Notes: generated from the sequence alone by a model not told the origin. A stretch of DNA of 64,000 bases from an uncultured Clostridia bacterium (GCA_934233735.1 CAKQGQ010000012.1:1-64000); one strand, 5' to 3'; positions 1-8,933 are shown, numbered from the stretch's first letter. Numbers and translations: made by a program.

Positions 1-191
1 TTTCACTTCGGTTGACAATGTAAATGACAGACCTGATAATGCAAGAAAGACTACTTTCAAAATGGAAGGCTGAAAAGCAGCTGCAAAATTCAGAAGAGCT
101 AAGGAAATGAAGGTAATACAGAACGAAAGAGCGGAGGGAAGACCTCCTTTCTGACATAACTTCGCTCCGACTCTTCGAAGCATATAATTCT
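1..191. other. Window edge, no confident gene
   Basis: One frame is open from base 2 to a TGA at 71-73 (23 codons ending KMEG), so the 3' end of a gene lying outside the window is possible. It is too short to identify. The rest of this stretch up to the hairpin shows no start codon with a ribosome binding site and no recognisable RNA. Confidence 0.25.
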
Positions 192-226
192 GAAAATCCC
201 CGGCAATGGGCATGCCGGGGATTTTC
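192..226. terminator. Bidirectional hairpin terminator
   Basis: GAAAATCCCCGGCA and TGCCGGGGATTTTC form a long nearly perfect stem around a short loop. The A-rich and T-rich arms let it work in both directions. It closes whatever transcript enters from the left. Confidence 0.7.
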
Positions 227-269
227 ACATAATGCGCCCGCGGAGGGCAGAAGGATTTTCGTTCGGTGC

Positions 270-298
270 TTTTCTTTTAAAACAAATTGGATTATAAT
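270..298 (+). promoter_or_regulatory. Promoter of the PLP enzyme gene
   Basis: A consensus TATAAT lies at 293-298, 29 bases before the start codon. The -35 region (TTTTCT near 270) is poor, so the promoter is weak or needs help. Confidence 0.4.
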
Positions 299-326
299 AG
301 AGCTAACATAAAAAGGAGGGGCTGTT

Positions 327-1397
327 ATGCTTTTAGGACACGAAAAAATATCTTTTCTGCATTTGCCGACGCCGCTGGAGCGGCTTGACAATTTGTCGGC
401 AGAACTCGGAATCAATTTGTACATTAAGCGCGACGATTTGACGCCGCTGGCGATGGGAGGAAATAAACTGCGCAAACTCGAATATTTTCTGGCGGATGCG
501 AAGCAAAAAGGCGCGACAATGCTGCTGACGGTCGGAGGTGCACAGACGAATCACGGAAGGCTGACCTGTGCGGTTGCCAGAAAATACGGAATGAAAGGCG
601 CTATCGTCTGTGTTGACGAATATCCGGGGGAACTCTCGGCGAATCTTCTGCTCGACGGTATGATGGGCTGTGATGTATGGCTGAAGAAATCCGATCCTTC
701 CGGGCAAAAATCCGAAAAACAGCTTCTCGATGAAACCGTGGCGGAAGTAACCGCGCGCTATGAAGCTCAGGGCGAAAAAGTTTATTTTATACCGATGGGT
801 GGTTCGAACGAACTCGGAATTTTGGGCTACTATGAATGCGCTGCGGAAATCGCAGGACAGCTTGAAAATGCGGGAATCGCAACTGACGACGACAGAATCC
901 CGCGCCTAATCACGACCGTCGGAAGCATGGGAACCTACATGGGGCTGTTTACGGGAATTCGCATGGAGAATCTTCCGCTCAGACTCACCGGAATCGGCAT
1001 TATGCCGTATGAAAAAGGAATTCGGGCTTTTGCGAAGAAATACTTTGATAGGGTTTGCGATTTCTATGATTTTGACTGTGAAGAGGGACCTGCGGCGGGA
1101 GTCAGCGAAGAGGACTTTGATATTTCCGATAAATATGACAGAGGTGCTTACAACAATCCTTGCAGGGAAGTCCGGGAGGCGATGTATCTGGCAGCGGAGA
1201 AAGAGGCTTTGATTCTCGATCCTTGCTATACGGGCAAATGCTTTGCGGGACTTGTCGAAATGGTGAAAAGCGGGGAAATCGCGCAGGGAGAGACTGTTAT
1301 TTTCCTGCATACCGGCGGAGCTCCGGGTATCAATACACCGTTCCATAGGGTGGAAATTGAGAAAGAACGCGAAAAGTATATACATATCGTAGATTAA
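327..1397 (+). CDS. dcyD: PLP-dependent D-cysteine desulfhydrase / ACC deaminase family protein
   Basis: This cytoplasmic fold-type II PLP enzyme of 356 residues probably breaks D-cysteine into pyruvate, ammonia and sulfide. Family members also act on other D-amino acids or on 1-aminocyclopropane-1-carboxylate. The block YIKRDDLTPLAMGGNKLRK (residues 32-50) carries the PLP lysine, K47 in GGNK. The stretch GGAQTNHGR follows, as in D-cysteine desulfhydrase, and the glycine-rich turn HTGGAPG near the C-terminus fits the phosphate or substrate loop. AAAGGAGGGG stands before the ATG. The gene is monocistronic, followed by the separate promoter of the glutamate dehydrogenase gene. The exact substrate cannot be read from sequence. 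Confidence 0.85.
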   Translation: MLLGHEKISFLHLPTPLERLDNLSAELGINLYIKRDDLTPLAMGGNKLRKLEYFLADAKQKGATMLLTVGGAQTNHGRLTCAVARKYGMKGAIVCVDEYPGELSANLLLDGMMGCDVWLKKSDPSGQKSEKQLLDETVAEVTARYEAQGEKVYFIPMGGSNELGILGYYECAAEIAGQLENAGIATDDDRIPRLITTVGSMGTYMGLFTGIRMENLPLRLTGIGIMPYEKGIRAFAKKYFDRVCDFYDFDCEEGPAAGVSEEDFDISDKYDRGAYNNPCREVREAMYLAAEKEALILDPCYTGKCFAGLVEMVKSGEIAQGETVIFLHTGGAPGINTPFHRVEIEKEREKYIHIVD

Positions 1398-1450
1398 CGA
1401 TTTTAGATTTTGTTCGACAAAAAATACAGCAAAATCTTGTATACAAGCGG

Positions 1451-1479
1451 TTGACAACGCCTAGTCAAAGTGTTACATT
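1451..1479 (+). promoter_or_regulatory. Promoter of the glutamate dehydrogenase gene
   Basis: TTGACA (1451-1456) and TACATT (1474-1479) are separated by exactly 17 bp. They lie about 80 bases before the start codon, leaving a leader of roughly 75 nt with no obvious hairpin. Confidence 0.7.
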
Positions 1480-1561
1480 TTAGATAGGTAAATGCGTTTA
1501 TTTTGCGACGAATTCGCATTTAAATGACTTCATTTTAAAAAAAGAAAAGAGGAGATTAGTA

Positions 1562-2911
1562 ATGGCAACTTATGTTGAAAGAGTAATTGATGAGTGTAAG
1601 AAGCACAACCCGGGAGAGGTTGAATTTCATCAGACAGTAGAAGAAGTTTTAACTTCACTGGCGCCTGTTATGGACGCACATCCTGAATACGAAAAAGCAG
1701 GCTTACTCGAAAGATTAGTAGAACCTGAAAGAGGAATCACTTTCAGAGTTGTTTGGGTAGACGACCAGGGCAAGACTCAGGTTAACAAAGGTTACAGATA
1801 TGAATTCAATTCCGCAATCGGACCTTACAAGGGCGGTTTAAGATTCGCACCGAACGTATATCCTGGAATCATCAAGTTCTTAGGTTTCGAACAGATCTTC
1901 AAGAACTCCTTAACAGGACTTCCTATCGGCGGCGGCAAGGGCGGTTCCGACTTCGACCCGAACGGCAAGAGCGATGCTGAAATCATGAGATTCTGCCAGG
2001 CATTCATGACAGAATTATACAGACATATCGGTCCTGACACTGACGTTCCTGCAGGTGACCTCGGTGTTGGCGGAAGAGAAATCGGTTACTTATTCGGACA
2101 GTACAAGAGAATCACAAACAGATTCGACGGCGGCGTTTTAACTGGCAAGGGAATCCCTTACGGCGGATGCCTCGGAAGAACAGAAGCTACAGGTTTCGGT
2201 ATCGTTTGGTACGCAGAAGAAATGCTGAAAGCAAACGGCGAAGACATCAAGGGGAAGACAGTTGTTATCTCTGGTTTCGGTAATGTAGCTTGGGGTACTG
2301 CTTGGAAACTCCAGCAGCTCGGCGCTAACCTTGTTGCATTCTCCGGTCCGGATGGATATATCTATGATCCGGATGGAATCAACACTCAGGATAAGCTTGA
2401 CACTCTGCTTGAACTCAGAGCATCCGGCAAGAACATCTGCGCTCCTTACGCAGACAAATATCCTAACGCTAAATTCTTCGCAGGCAAGAAGCCTTGGGAA
2501 GTTAAAGCTGACCTCTACATTCCATGTGCAACTCAGAACGAAGTTCAGATGGAAGATGCTAAGCACATCGTTGAAAGTGGTGCTAAGTTCTACTGCGAAG
2601 GCGCTAACATGCCTACAACGAACGAAGCTCTTGAATACTTACAGGAACAGGGCATCGTTGTTGGTCCTGCTAAGGCTGCAAACGCAGGCGGCGTAGCTTG
2701 CTCCTGCATCGAAATGGGCCAGAACGCAAGCCACACTGTATATCAGCACCAGGATGTTTATGATCAGCTTCACCAGATCATGATCAACATTCACAAGGCT
2801 TGTAAGGAAGCTTCCGAAAAATACTACGGCAAGTACGACCTCGTAAAAGGCGCTAACATCGCAGGTTTCGAAAAAGTTGCAGAAGCTATGATGGGACAGG
2901 GTCTTGTATAA
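1562..2911 (+). CDS. gdhA: Glutamate dehydrogenase
   Basis: This 449-residue hexameric-type enzyme interconverts glutamate with 2-oxoglutarate and ammonia. The N-terminal catalytic domain carries the lysine in GGGKGGSDF (K126) and the aspartate in DVPAGDLGVG (D166). The C-terminal Rossmann domain has the GFGNVAWG dinucleotide loop. Length and segments such as SGPDGYIYDP closely resemble the NAD-dependent enzyme of Clostridium symbiosum. Annotation pipelines usually call such proteins NADP-specific, so the cofactor is left open. GAGGAGA precedes the ATG, a strong promoter lies upstream and a terminator follows. Codon use is strongly biased to favoured codons, which suggests high expression and a main role in amino-acid fermentation. 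Confidence 0.95.
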   Translation: MATYVERVIDECKKHNPGEVEFHQTVEEVLTSLAPVMDAHPEYEKAGLLERLVEPERGITFRVVWVDDQGKTQVNKGYRYEFNSAIGPYKGGLRFAPNVYPGIIKFLGFEQIFKNSLTGLPIGGGKGGSDFDPNGKSDAEIMRFCQAFMTELYRHIGPDTDVPAGDLGVGGREIGYLFGQYKRITNRFDGGVLTGKGIPYGGCLGRTEATGFGIVWYAEEMLKANGEDIKGKTVVISGFGNVAWGTAWKLQQLGANLVAFSGPDGYIYDPDGINTQDKLDTLLELRASGKNICAPYADKYPNAKFFAGKKPWEVKADLYIPCATQNEVQMEDAKHIVESGAKFYCEGANMPTTNEALEYLQEQGIVVGPAKAANAGGVACSCIEMGQNASHTVYQHQDVYDQLHQIMINIHKACKEASEKYYGKYDLVKGANIAGFEKVAEAMMGQGLV

Positions 2912-2936
2912 AATAGAAAACAACATAAGTTAACGC

Positions 2937-2969
2937 AGAGGCGGTTCCGCAAAGGAATCGCCTCTTTTC
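2937..2969 (+). terminator. Terminator of the glutamate dehydrogenase gene
   Basis: AGAGGCGGTTCC pairs with GGAATCGCCTCT across a five-base loop and is followed by TTTTC. Confidence 0.8.
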
Positions 2970-2988
2970 ACGAGGGGCGGTTCACAAG

Positions 2989-3268
2989 GGTGAAATGTAT
3001 ATTTACATTCCAAATTGCGATTTTAGCGATGTTGGCGTGTAAAAAATTCCAATTAAAGTAAAACGACATTTAAAGGTAGAAGATACATAGTGGAAATGTT
3101 ATAAAGTAAAAAGATGAAACTGTTGAAATTTCAACGTTTTTAAGGGAATTAGGTTTTTCTGCTAAATGTAGCTGATAGGGTAATGAAAAGATATGTGGGA
3201 AAACATGTAAAAAAATACACGCCAACCATGTTGATTTTTGACTTAGGAGTGTAAATATACATTTTTCC
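2989..3268. repeat. Degenerate 280-bp palindromic element (MITE-like)
   Basis: The left arm (2989-3050) and the reverse complement of the right arm (3207-3268) align over about 62 bases. Shared blocks include ATGTATATTTACA and TTGGCGTGTA. The exact midpoint (3128.5) is occupied by a perfect 14-bp palindrome, GTTGAAATTTCAAC (3122-3135), so the whole stretch is one decayed inverted repeat. I see no coding frame inside and no clear target-site duplication. It fills the space between the convergent glutamate dehydrogenase and symporter genes. The stretch 3269-3403 beyond it holds nothing recognisable. Confidence 0.55.
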
Positions 3269-3403
3269 AAGAACTGGAAGAGCACCGCAGCGAATCGCAG
3301 CGCTCCGCGTCACGCCAACCCACAGAAAACGAAACCGGAAGCGCGGCAGCCCGCAAAAAACTATGCCGGAAGCGCGCCAAATGCCCAATGCATGGTTCCA
3401 ATT

Positions 3404-3434
3404 ACAAAAAACCACCGACGTGTGCCGCCGGTGG
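3404..3434 (-). terminator. Terminator of the AGCS symporter gene
   Basis: Read on the minus strand, CCACCGGCGG pairs with its CGTCGGTGG partner and is followed by TTTTTTG. Confidence 0.7.
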
Positions 3435-3465
3435 AATGGATTCTGTCTATTATTTAAAGTCTTAA

Positions 3466-4872
3466 TTATTTTGCTTTCAGCTTGTCAACTTCAGCAAAGT
3501 GCTCTTTTGTCAGTTTGAATACAACCGGAGAAAGTGCAAACAGTGCGAGGAAGTTTGGAATTGCCATCAGACCGTTGAAGGTATCTGCGATATCCCATAC
3601 TGCATCGATCGGGCTTACACAGCCGACTACGATGATGATGCAGAAGAAAATCTGGTAAGGCTTAACTGCTTTCATACCGAAGAGGTACTGGATGCAGCGT
3701 GTTCCGTACAGAGACCAGCCGAGGATTGTGGAATATGCGAACATCATTAAAGCAAGTGCAATGAAAACAGCGGAGAGCTTGTCGCCCCAGATTGTTCCGA
3801 ATGCGGAAGTGATAAGTTCGCTGCCCGGCTTTTCGCCAAATGTGATGTCTACACCGCTGATGATGATTGTAAGCGCTGTCAGTGAACAGATAACAAGCGT
3901 ATCGATGAATACCTCGAAAATACCGAATATACCCTGCTGAACCGGACCTTCACAGTTTGCCGCTGCGTGCGCGATAGGAGCGGAACCAAGACCTGCTTCG
4001 TTGGAGAATGCGGATCTTCTCAGACCCCAAACGATTGCGTTCTTAAGCAGAATACCGCTACCTGCGCCTACAACAGCCTGCGGGTTAAAAGCAGCAACGA
4101 AAATCTTGCGGAATGCGTCACCAATCATGTCGATATTGCCGAAGATGACAACCAATGTGAAAAGGATGTAAACGATACTCATAACCGGAACGAGTTTTTC
4201 GGTTACGGAACCGATTCTCTTGATGCCGCCGAACAGAACGCCTGCAGTCAGAAGAGCAAGAGCGATACCGATTACCCAGTCAACTGCAGCTACATTTGCA
4301 AAGTCCGGAGCAAACGCTGCAACCGCACCCTTGATGGAGCCGTTGATGGAGTTTGCCTGTGACATGTTGCCGATACCAAACGATGCCAGAACTGCGAATA
4401 AGCAGAATAAAACTGCCAGCCAGGACCATTTCTGTCCGAGCCCGTTCTTTATGTAGTACATCGGACCGCCGACCCAGTCGCCTTTCGAGTCCTTTTCACG
4501 ATAACGAATGGAAAGTGTAACTTCGGCATATTTGATAACCATGCCAAGGAGCGCTGCCAGCCAGAGCCAGAAGATCGCGCCGTAACCGCCGAGAGCAATC
4601 GCCTGAGAAGTTCCGACGATGTTACCGGTACCTACGGTTCCCGCAAGTGCGGTACATACCGCCTGAAGCGGTGTAACTTCACCTTCGCCCGCATCCGATT
4701 TTTTGAAAATCTTACCGAATGTATTTTTCATGGCGTATCCGAATCTGCGGAACTGTACGCCGCCCGAACCGATGGTGTAGTATAAGCCTCCGACGAATAC
4801 GCACGGAAGCAGAATGTAAATCCACGCAACGGTGTTTAGTGTGCCTGCTATAAAATCATATAAAGCCTGCAT
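3466..4872 (-). CDS. AGCS family alanine/glycine:cation symporter
   Basis: This is a 468-residue integral membrane protein of the alanine or glycine:cation (usually Na+) symporter family, with about ten to eleven hydrophobic segments. Family landmarks include the N-terminal GTGNIVGTSQAIALGGYGA region, the GGPMYYIKNG loop and the central FSNEAGLGSAPIAHA signature. The gene is led by a tandem glycine riboswitch with a leader terminator, so glycine is the likely cargo and signal. GAGAGGA precedes the ATG. It is monocistronic and converges on the glutamate dehydrogenase gene, which fits an amino-acid-fermenting cell. Confidence 0.93.
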   Translation of the reverse strand: MQALYDFIAGTLNTVAWIYILLPCVFVGGLYYTIGSGGVQFRRFGYAMKNTFGKIFKKSDAGEGEVTPLQAVCTALAGTVGTGNIVGTSQAIALGGYGAIFWLWLAALLGMVIKYAEVTLSIRYREKDSKGDWVGGPMYYIKNGLGQKWSWLAVLFCLFAVLASFGIGNMSQANSINGSIKGAVAAFAPDFANVAAVDWVIGIALALLTAGVLFGGIKRIGSVTEKLVPVMSIVYILFTLVVIFGNIDMIGDAFRKIFVAAFNPQAVVGAGSGILLKNAIVWGLRRSAFSNEAGLGSAPIAHAAANCEGPVQQGIFGIFEVFIDTLVICSLTALTIIISGVDITFGEKPGSELITSAFGTIWGDKLSAVFIALALMMFAYSTILGWSLYGTRCIQYLFGMKAVKPYQIFFCIIIVVGCVSPIDAVWDIADTFNGLMAIPNFLALFALSPVVFKLTKEHFAEVDKLKAK

Positions 4873-4915
4873 TTTGTGTCCTCTCTTTCTTTTAAGTGAA
4901 TGTTAAGCTGTTTGA

Positions 4916-4952
4916 AATAAAAAAGAGACAAGCTCCCGGAAAGCCTGCCTCT
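4916..4952 (-). terminator. Riboswitch-controlled leader terminator
   Basis: On the minus strand AGAGGCAGGCT pairs with AGCTTGTCTCT (two G-U pairs, loop TTCCGGG) and is followed by TTTTTTAT. It lies between the aptamers and the symporter start codon, so it is the likely expression platform, bypassed when glycine is bound. Confidence 0.75.
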
Positions 4953-5042
4953 GGTTTCTTTGCAAAATTTTCGTCAATCCAAAACAAATTCGGAAATGTC
5001 AATGAAATGTATGCTCTAAACAAATGTAAAAGCCAAACATCC

Positions 5043-5250
5043 TCTGCGCTTGAGAGGATAAATTCCATTTCTGTCCTTTTGCCTGAGAGATTGGCGTTTT
5101 CGCCTTGCACCTTCGGCCCCCGCACAGCTCGCGGGCGTCTCCAGAACGCTATCCCTTTACAGTCCTCACCGCGTAAGCATCCCGAATGGGAAACCGTGCG
5201 AAACCTGAGAGTTTTACTCCTTCGGCAGGGCATGAGATATTTCAATATCG
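5043..5250 (-). promoter_or_regulatory. Tandem glycine riboswitch
   Basis: The minus strand carries two aptamer cores. The downstream one has GCCGAAGG, then CTCTCAGG followed by CAAAAGGACAGA (about 5064-5125), which is the family consensus. The upstream one repeats GCCGAAGG and CTCTCAGG (about 5210-5240) and then AGGACTG. The order and spacing match paired glycine aptamers. An intrinsic terminator and the AGCS gene follow. The open frames on both strands here are accidental. Confidence 0.9.
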
Positions 5251-5349
5251 TATCAGTCGTGCTTCAAAGCCTTATCCTGAGCCCTTTTTCCTGCAAAGTT
5301 CATCTAGCATATTCAGTTATGTACTGCTATTAGTACAATCACAAAATCC

Positions 5350-5378
5350 ATTATATACAATCTGACAGCAAAAATCAA
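5350..5378 (-). promoter_or_regulatory. Promoter of the riboswitch-symporter transcript
   Basis: On the minus strand TTGATT (5373-5378) and TATAAT (5350-5355) are 17 bp apart, about 100 bases upstream of the first aptamer core. Confidence 0.65.
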
Positions 5379-5404
5379 GGGGAATAAGGAAAAAACTTGT
5401 GCAT

Positions 5405-5433
5405 TTGACACAGAAAGCCTATTGATATATTAT
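5405..5433 (+). promoter_or_regulatory. Promoter of the IclR regulator gene
   Basis: TTGACA (5405-5410) and TATTAT (5428-5433) have a 17-bp spacer and lie about 40 bases before the likely TTG start. Confidence 0.7.
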
Positions 5434-5474
5434 TTGAGCTTGTGTAAAATGAAGAAATAAGGGAGGTGAATGCT

Positions 5475-6275
5475 TTGACAGAGGAAAAAAGAAGAATGCC
5501 TGGGACAGAATCTCAGGCACAGTCCGGAGTACAGTCAATAGAAAGAGCACTTGACATCATTGAGGCCGTTGCGGCAGAAGAAAGCGGTTTAAATCTGACG
5601 GAAATTTCAAAACGAACGCAACTACATAAGAGTACTGCATACAGAATCATAGAAACACTCACCGGTCGAGGATATCTTGCCAAAACGCAAGAAGGAAACT
5701 ATAGAATAGGTTTGAAGCTGATAGAAGCAGTAAGCTACTACATTAACAGTCTTGAACTTCAAACAGAAGCAAGACCTTATGTAGCAAAACTCTCAGCACG
5801 CTTCGGACTCACATCACATCTGGGCGTATTGGATGGCGAGTATGTCGTGTATGTCGAAAAAATGGATGTATTTTCTTCTGTACGGATGTATTCACAGATT
5901 GGTCTTCGAATGCATGCATATTGTTCCTCGCTTGGAAAGTGCCTTTTAGCCGGCTGTTCAAAGCAAGAACTTTCAGACGCTATGAAAGATTGCAGTTTCA
6001 TTCGTTTTACTCCAAACACAATAGCGAACATGGATGAGCTGAAAGCAGAATTGGCAAAAGTCAGAAAGCAGGGATGGGCGATGGACGATGAAGAGTACGA
6101 GATTGGAAATCGATGCATTGCGGCACCTATTTATGATTACTGCGGAGATATTGTGGCTGCAATCAGCGTAAGTGGCAGCACGCATTTGATTCCGAACGAG
6201 CGTATTGAAGAAATCGCTGAGGTTGTAAAGGAGACGGCACTCGAAATTTCGCACGGCCTTGGCTATACCGGGTAA
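5475..6275 (+). CDS. IclR family transcriptional regulator
   Basis: The protein has about 266 residues. An N-terminal winged helix-turn-helix (near residues 20-75, with LTEISKRTQLHKSTAYRIIE) is followed by the IclR effector-binding domain, including the conserved CIAAPIYDYCGDIVAAISVSG stretch split across its ligand pocket. The start is taken as TTG at 5475, because GGGAGGTG at 5461-5468 stands six bases before it; a GTG at 5466 lies inside that ribosome binding site. It converges on the FIST/aldehyde dehydrogenase/GldA operon. A GTTCC/GGAAC palindrome before that operon makes it the likely target. The inducer is unknown. Confidence 0.9.
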   Translation: MTEEKRRMPGTESQAQSGVQSIERALDIIEAVAAEESGLNLTEISKRTQLHKSTAYRIIETLTGRGYLAKTQEGNYRIGLKLIEAVSYYINSLELQTEARPYVAKLSARFGLTSHLGVLDGEYVVYVEKMDVFSSVRMYSQIGLRMHAYCSSLGKCLLAGCSKQELSDAMKDCSFIRFTPNTIANMDELKAELAKVRKQGWAMDDEEYEIGNRCIAAPIYDYCGDIVAAISVSGSTHLIPNERIEEIAEVVKETALEISHGLGYTG

Positions 6276-6298
6276 TAAGACAAAATTTAAGTTAAAAT

Positions 6299-6352
6299 AA
6301 AATGGGACATGCGCCTAACGATTATTTTCCGTTAAGGCGCATGTCCCATTTC
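6299..6352. terminator. Bidirectional terminator between IclR gene and gldA
   Basis: AAATGGGACATGCGCCTAACG pairs with its near-complete complement to 6351. It is A-rich on the left and T-rich on the right, and serves both convergent transcripts. Confidence 0.85.
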
Positions 6353-6375
6353 GTTGTACGGATTACAAGCAAATT

Positions 6376-7482
6376 TTAATCTGCTTTTTTTTGCAATGCG
6401 AGTTTACCCATAGCATCCGCCTGTAAAATTGCATCATACAATTCAATAGGCTGGACATCACCCGCAAGGTTGTGAATGGTTTCACCCGGTACACAGGCAT
6501 GCTCAGAGATTGTTTTTACCTGTTCTTTGGTCGTAACACCGATTTCTTCTAAAGTTACAGGCAGTCCGACCTCTAAGCAGAAGTTTTGAACTTCTTCGAA
6601 TTCTTCCTTCGAAGCCCCCTCAAGTATAAGTTGAACTAAGGTACCAAACGCAACACAGCAGCCATGATCTGCACAGTCAATGCCGAGCGCGGTGACGCCG
6701 TTGTAGAAAGAGTGTGCAGCCGCACAATTTACATTATCGGCACCAACACCGGACAGATACACATTCGCCTCAACAATTGCTTCCAGTGCAGGGGTTACTG
6801 CGTGGATTTTGCAAGCTTCGAGAGCCTGTTTTCCGTATTCAAGGAGCGTTTCATAGCATAATTTCGCCAAAGCCTGACCTGCACGGGTAATTCCGGTACC
6901 CTCCAAGCTTGGAGACTCTGTTCGAACTGATGCACGTCCTTCAAAGAAGGTTCCGAGCGCATCGCCCATACCTGCAATGAGAAATTCAGCAGGAGCATTT
7001 GCGATGACTGTTGTATCTACCAAAACCGCATCGGGATTCGTAGGATAGAATAAATATTTATCAAAGCTGTGGTCATCATTATATATAACAGAAAGCCCTG
7101 TGCATGGAGCGTCTGTCGCGGCAACTGTCGGAATGATAACAACATGCCGGCCGGTATAAAAAGCAGTTGCTTTGGCTGTATCTACAGCACTGCCACCGCC
7201 AACGGCAACAACGGTATCAATATTGTCTTCCTCGACAATTGCTTTCATGCGGTTAATTTCACCATAGCTGGAGATTCCGCCGAATATTTCGTAGCGCCTG
7301 TAATCGTCAGAACCTGCGAAGCTTTCTTCCAATTTGTCGTGACAAGCTTTGCAGCCGCTTTTCGAACATACAAACAGCCAGCGATGTCCCATATAACCCA
7401 TTTCATCTTTAAATTTTAAAAGTGCATCTCTTCCCTGTACATATTTCAGAGGTTCTCGCATTGCCCGAAGTCTCCCCATCAT
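6376..7482 (-). CDS. gldA: Iron-containing alcohol dehydrogenase, GldA (glycerol dehydrogenase) type
   Basis: This 368-residue member of the metal-dependent group III dehydrogenases oxidises a small polyol or reduces its keto form with NAD(H). The dinucleotide loop is GGGSAVDTAK (95-104). Metal ligands fit D174 in GMGDAL, H257 in AAAHSFYNG and H273 in ADHGCCVAFG; the last motif is usually HGEKVAFG, a small departure. It is the third gene of the operon, 20 bases after the aldehyde dehydrogenase, with GGGGGAG before the ATG. Pairing with an aldehyde dehydrogenase suggests a short polyol-aldehyde-acid route. Glycerol itself is not proven as substrate. Confidence 0.85.
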   Translation of the reverse strand: MMGRLRAMREPLKYVQGRDALLKFKDEMGYMGHRWLFVCSKSGCKACHDKLEESFAGSDDYRRYEIFGGISSYGEINRMKAIVEEDNIDTVVAVGGGSAVDTAKATAFYTGRHVVIIPTVAATDAPCTGLSVIYNDDHSFDKYLFYPTNPDAVLVDTTVIANAPAEFLIAGMGDALGTFFEGRASVRTESPSLEGTGITRAGQALAKLCYETLLEYGKQALEACKIHAVTPALEAIVEANVYLSGVGADNVNCAAAHSFYNGVTALGIDCADHGCCVAFGTLVQLILEGASKEEFEEVQNFCLEVGLPVTLEEIGVTTKEQVKTISEHACVPGETIHNLAGDVQPIELYDAILQADAMGKLALQKKAD

Positions 7483-7502
7483 AGATAATCTCCCCCTTGT
7501 TT

Positions 7503-8933
7503 TTAAAGTATATTTTTCAGAACAATTGTCTTTACTCTTGTCATTTCATTGAAAGTGGACATAACACCCTCGGTACCTATGCCGCTGTGTTTCCAGCCAC
7601 CGAATGGCATTTCAAATGAACGGTAGAAGCTTGCGCCGTTAATAACTGCACCGCCGGCTTCCATAGCTGATGCAACCTTGAATGCACGCTTTTCATCACG
7701 CGAGAATACGCAGCTGGAAAGACCAAACTTAGAAGAATTTGCAATTTCAACTGCCTCTTCATCTGTATCAAAACCGATAATCGGAACAACAGGGCCGAAG
7801 ATTTCCATATCTTTGGCAACATCTGCAGTCTTAGGAACATCGGCAATAACAGTCGGTTCATAGAATGCACCGTTTCTTTTGCCTCCGAGCAAAAGCTTTC
7901 CGCCCTGTTCAAGGGTCAAGTTAACTTCTTTCTCAACTTTGATTGCAGCCTTTTCGCTGATCAGGCATCCGATTTGTGAATCCTCATTCTGCGGGTCGCC
8001 GACTTTCAGCTTTTTGATTCTTTCAATCGCTTTCTTTGCAAATTCATCCTTAAGAGAGTTGTGAATCAGGAAACGCTTGCTTGCGCAGCAGACCTGACCT
8101 GTATTGTACATACGACCCCAGACAAGTTCTTCAACTGCCAAATCTACATCACCGTCATCCAAAACGATAAATGCGTCATTTCCGCCAAGCTCCAGGGCAG
8201 TATGTGTAAGATTTTCAGCGGCAAGTTTCGCAGTACCGATACCGACTTCCGTGCTTCCCGTCAAAGTTACGAGATGAACTCTCGGGTCTGTAACCGCAGC
8301 ATCCTTGACTGCACCCGGAGCTGTCAGACACTGAACAACACCGTTTGGAACACCGGCTTCAACAAGCATTTCCGTCAGGCGCATCAAAGTCAATGGATTG
8401 TCGGAAGAAGGCAGAACGATAGCAGCGTTGCCCATCATCAAAGCCGGAGCGACTTTCTGATCATACAAATCGCAAGGGAAATTAAATGGGATAATGCAGG
8501 CAACCACACCGATCGGTTCTCTGGTTACAAGCTGCATTGTGCCTTCCTGTCCGGCTTCTGTTCCCGGAGGAATAATTGTTCCGTAGAAATGCTTAGCATG
8601 TTCCGCAAAAGCAGAGAAGGCAATCCGGATATTTCCGATTTCTGCACGGGCTTCCGTAATCGGCTTTCCGTTTTCTGCACAAAGCGTTTGTGCCAAGGAC
8701 TCTTTGTTCTGCTCTACAATATCAATAAATTTGTACATAACTTCGGCTCTCTTTGTTACAGAAACCTTTGCCCATTCTTTCTGCCCTTTTACGGCAGCAT
8801 CAACAGCAAGCGCAATATCTTCCGCAGTTGCTTTCGGGACGCTCTCAATTACTTTTCCTGTAGCGGGATTCGTTACATCAAATGTTTCTCCGCTTACGCT
8901 GTCAACCTTTTTTCCATCTATAATCATCTTCAT
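7503..8933 (-). CDS. NAD(P)-dependent aldehyde dehydrogenase family protein
   Basis: This 476-residue protein oxidises an aldehyde to the acid. It shows the oxyanion asparagine N151 in IIPFNFP, the general base E248 in ALELGGND and the nucleophile C282 in NTGQVCCASKR. The usual cofactor-binding lysine of the KPS motif reads VLPSSDNP here, an unusual change that may affect cofactor choice. It resembles lactaldehyde and succinate-semialdehyde dehydrogenases, but the substrate is not resolved. It lies between the FIST gene and gldA, all read leftwards, and AAAGGAG precedes the ATG. Confidence 0.88.
   Translation of the reverse strand: MKMIIDGKKVDSVSGETFDVTNPATGKVIESVPKATAEDIALAVDAAVKGQKEWAKVSVTKRAEVMYKFIDIVEQNKESLAQTLCAENGKPITEARAEIGNIRIAFSAFAEHAKHFYGTIIPPGTEAGQEGTMQLVTREPIGVVACIIPFNFPCDLYDQKVAPALMMGNAAIVLPSSDNPLTLMRLTEMLVEAGVPNGVVQCLTAPGAVKDAAVTDPRVHLVTLTGSTEVGIGTAKLAAENLTHTALELGGNDAFIVLDDGDVDLAVEELVWGRMYNTGQVCCASKRFLIHNSLKDEFAKKAIERIKKLKVGDPQNEDSQIGCLISEKAAIKVEKEVNLTLEQGGKLLLGGKRNGAFYEPTVIADVPKTADVAKDMEIFGPVVPIIGFDTDEEAVEIANSSKFGLSSCVFSRDEKRAFKVASAMEAGGAVINGASFYRSFEMPFGGWKHSGIGTEGVMSTFNEMTRVKTIVLKNIL

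Noticed and set aside
4892..5333. Open frames on both strands upstream of the AGCS gene
   Set aside because: They lie over the glycine riboswitch and its leader terminator, and have no ribosome binding site or family resemblance.
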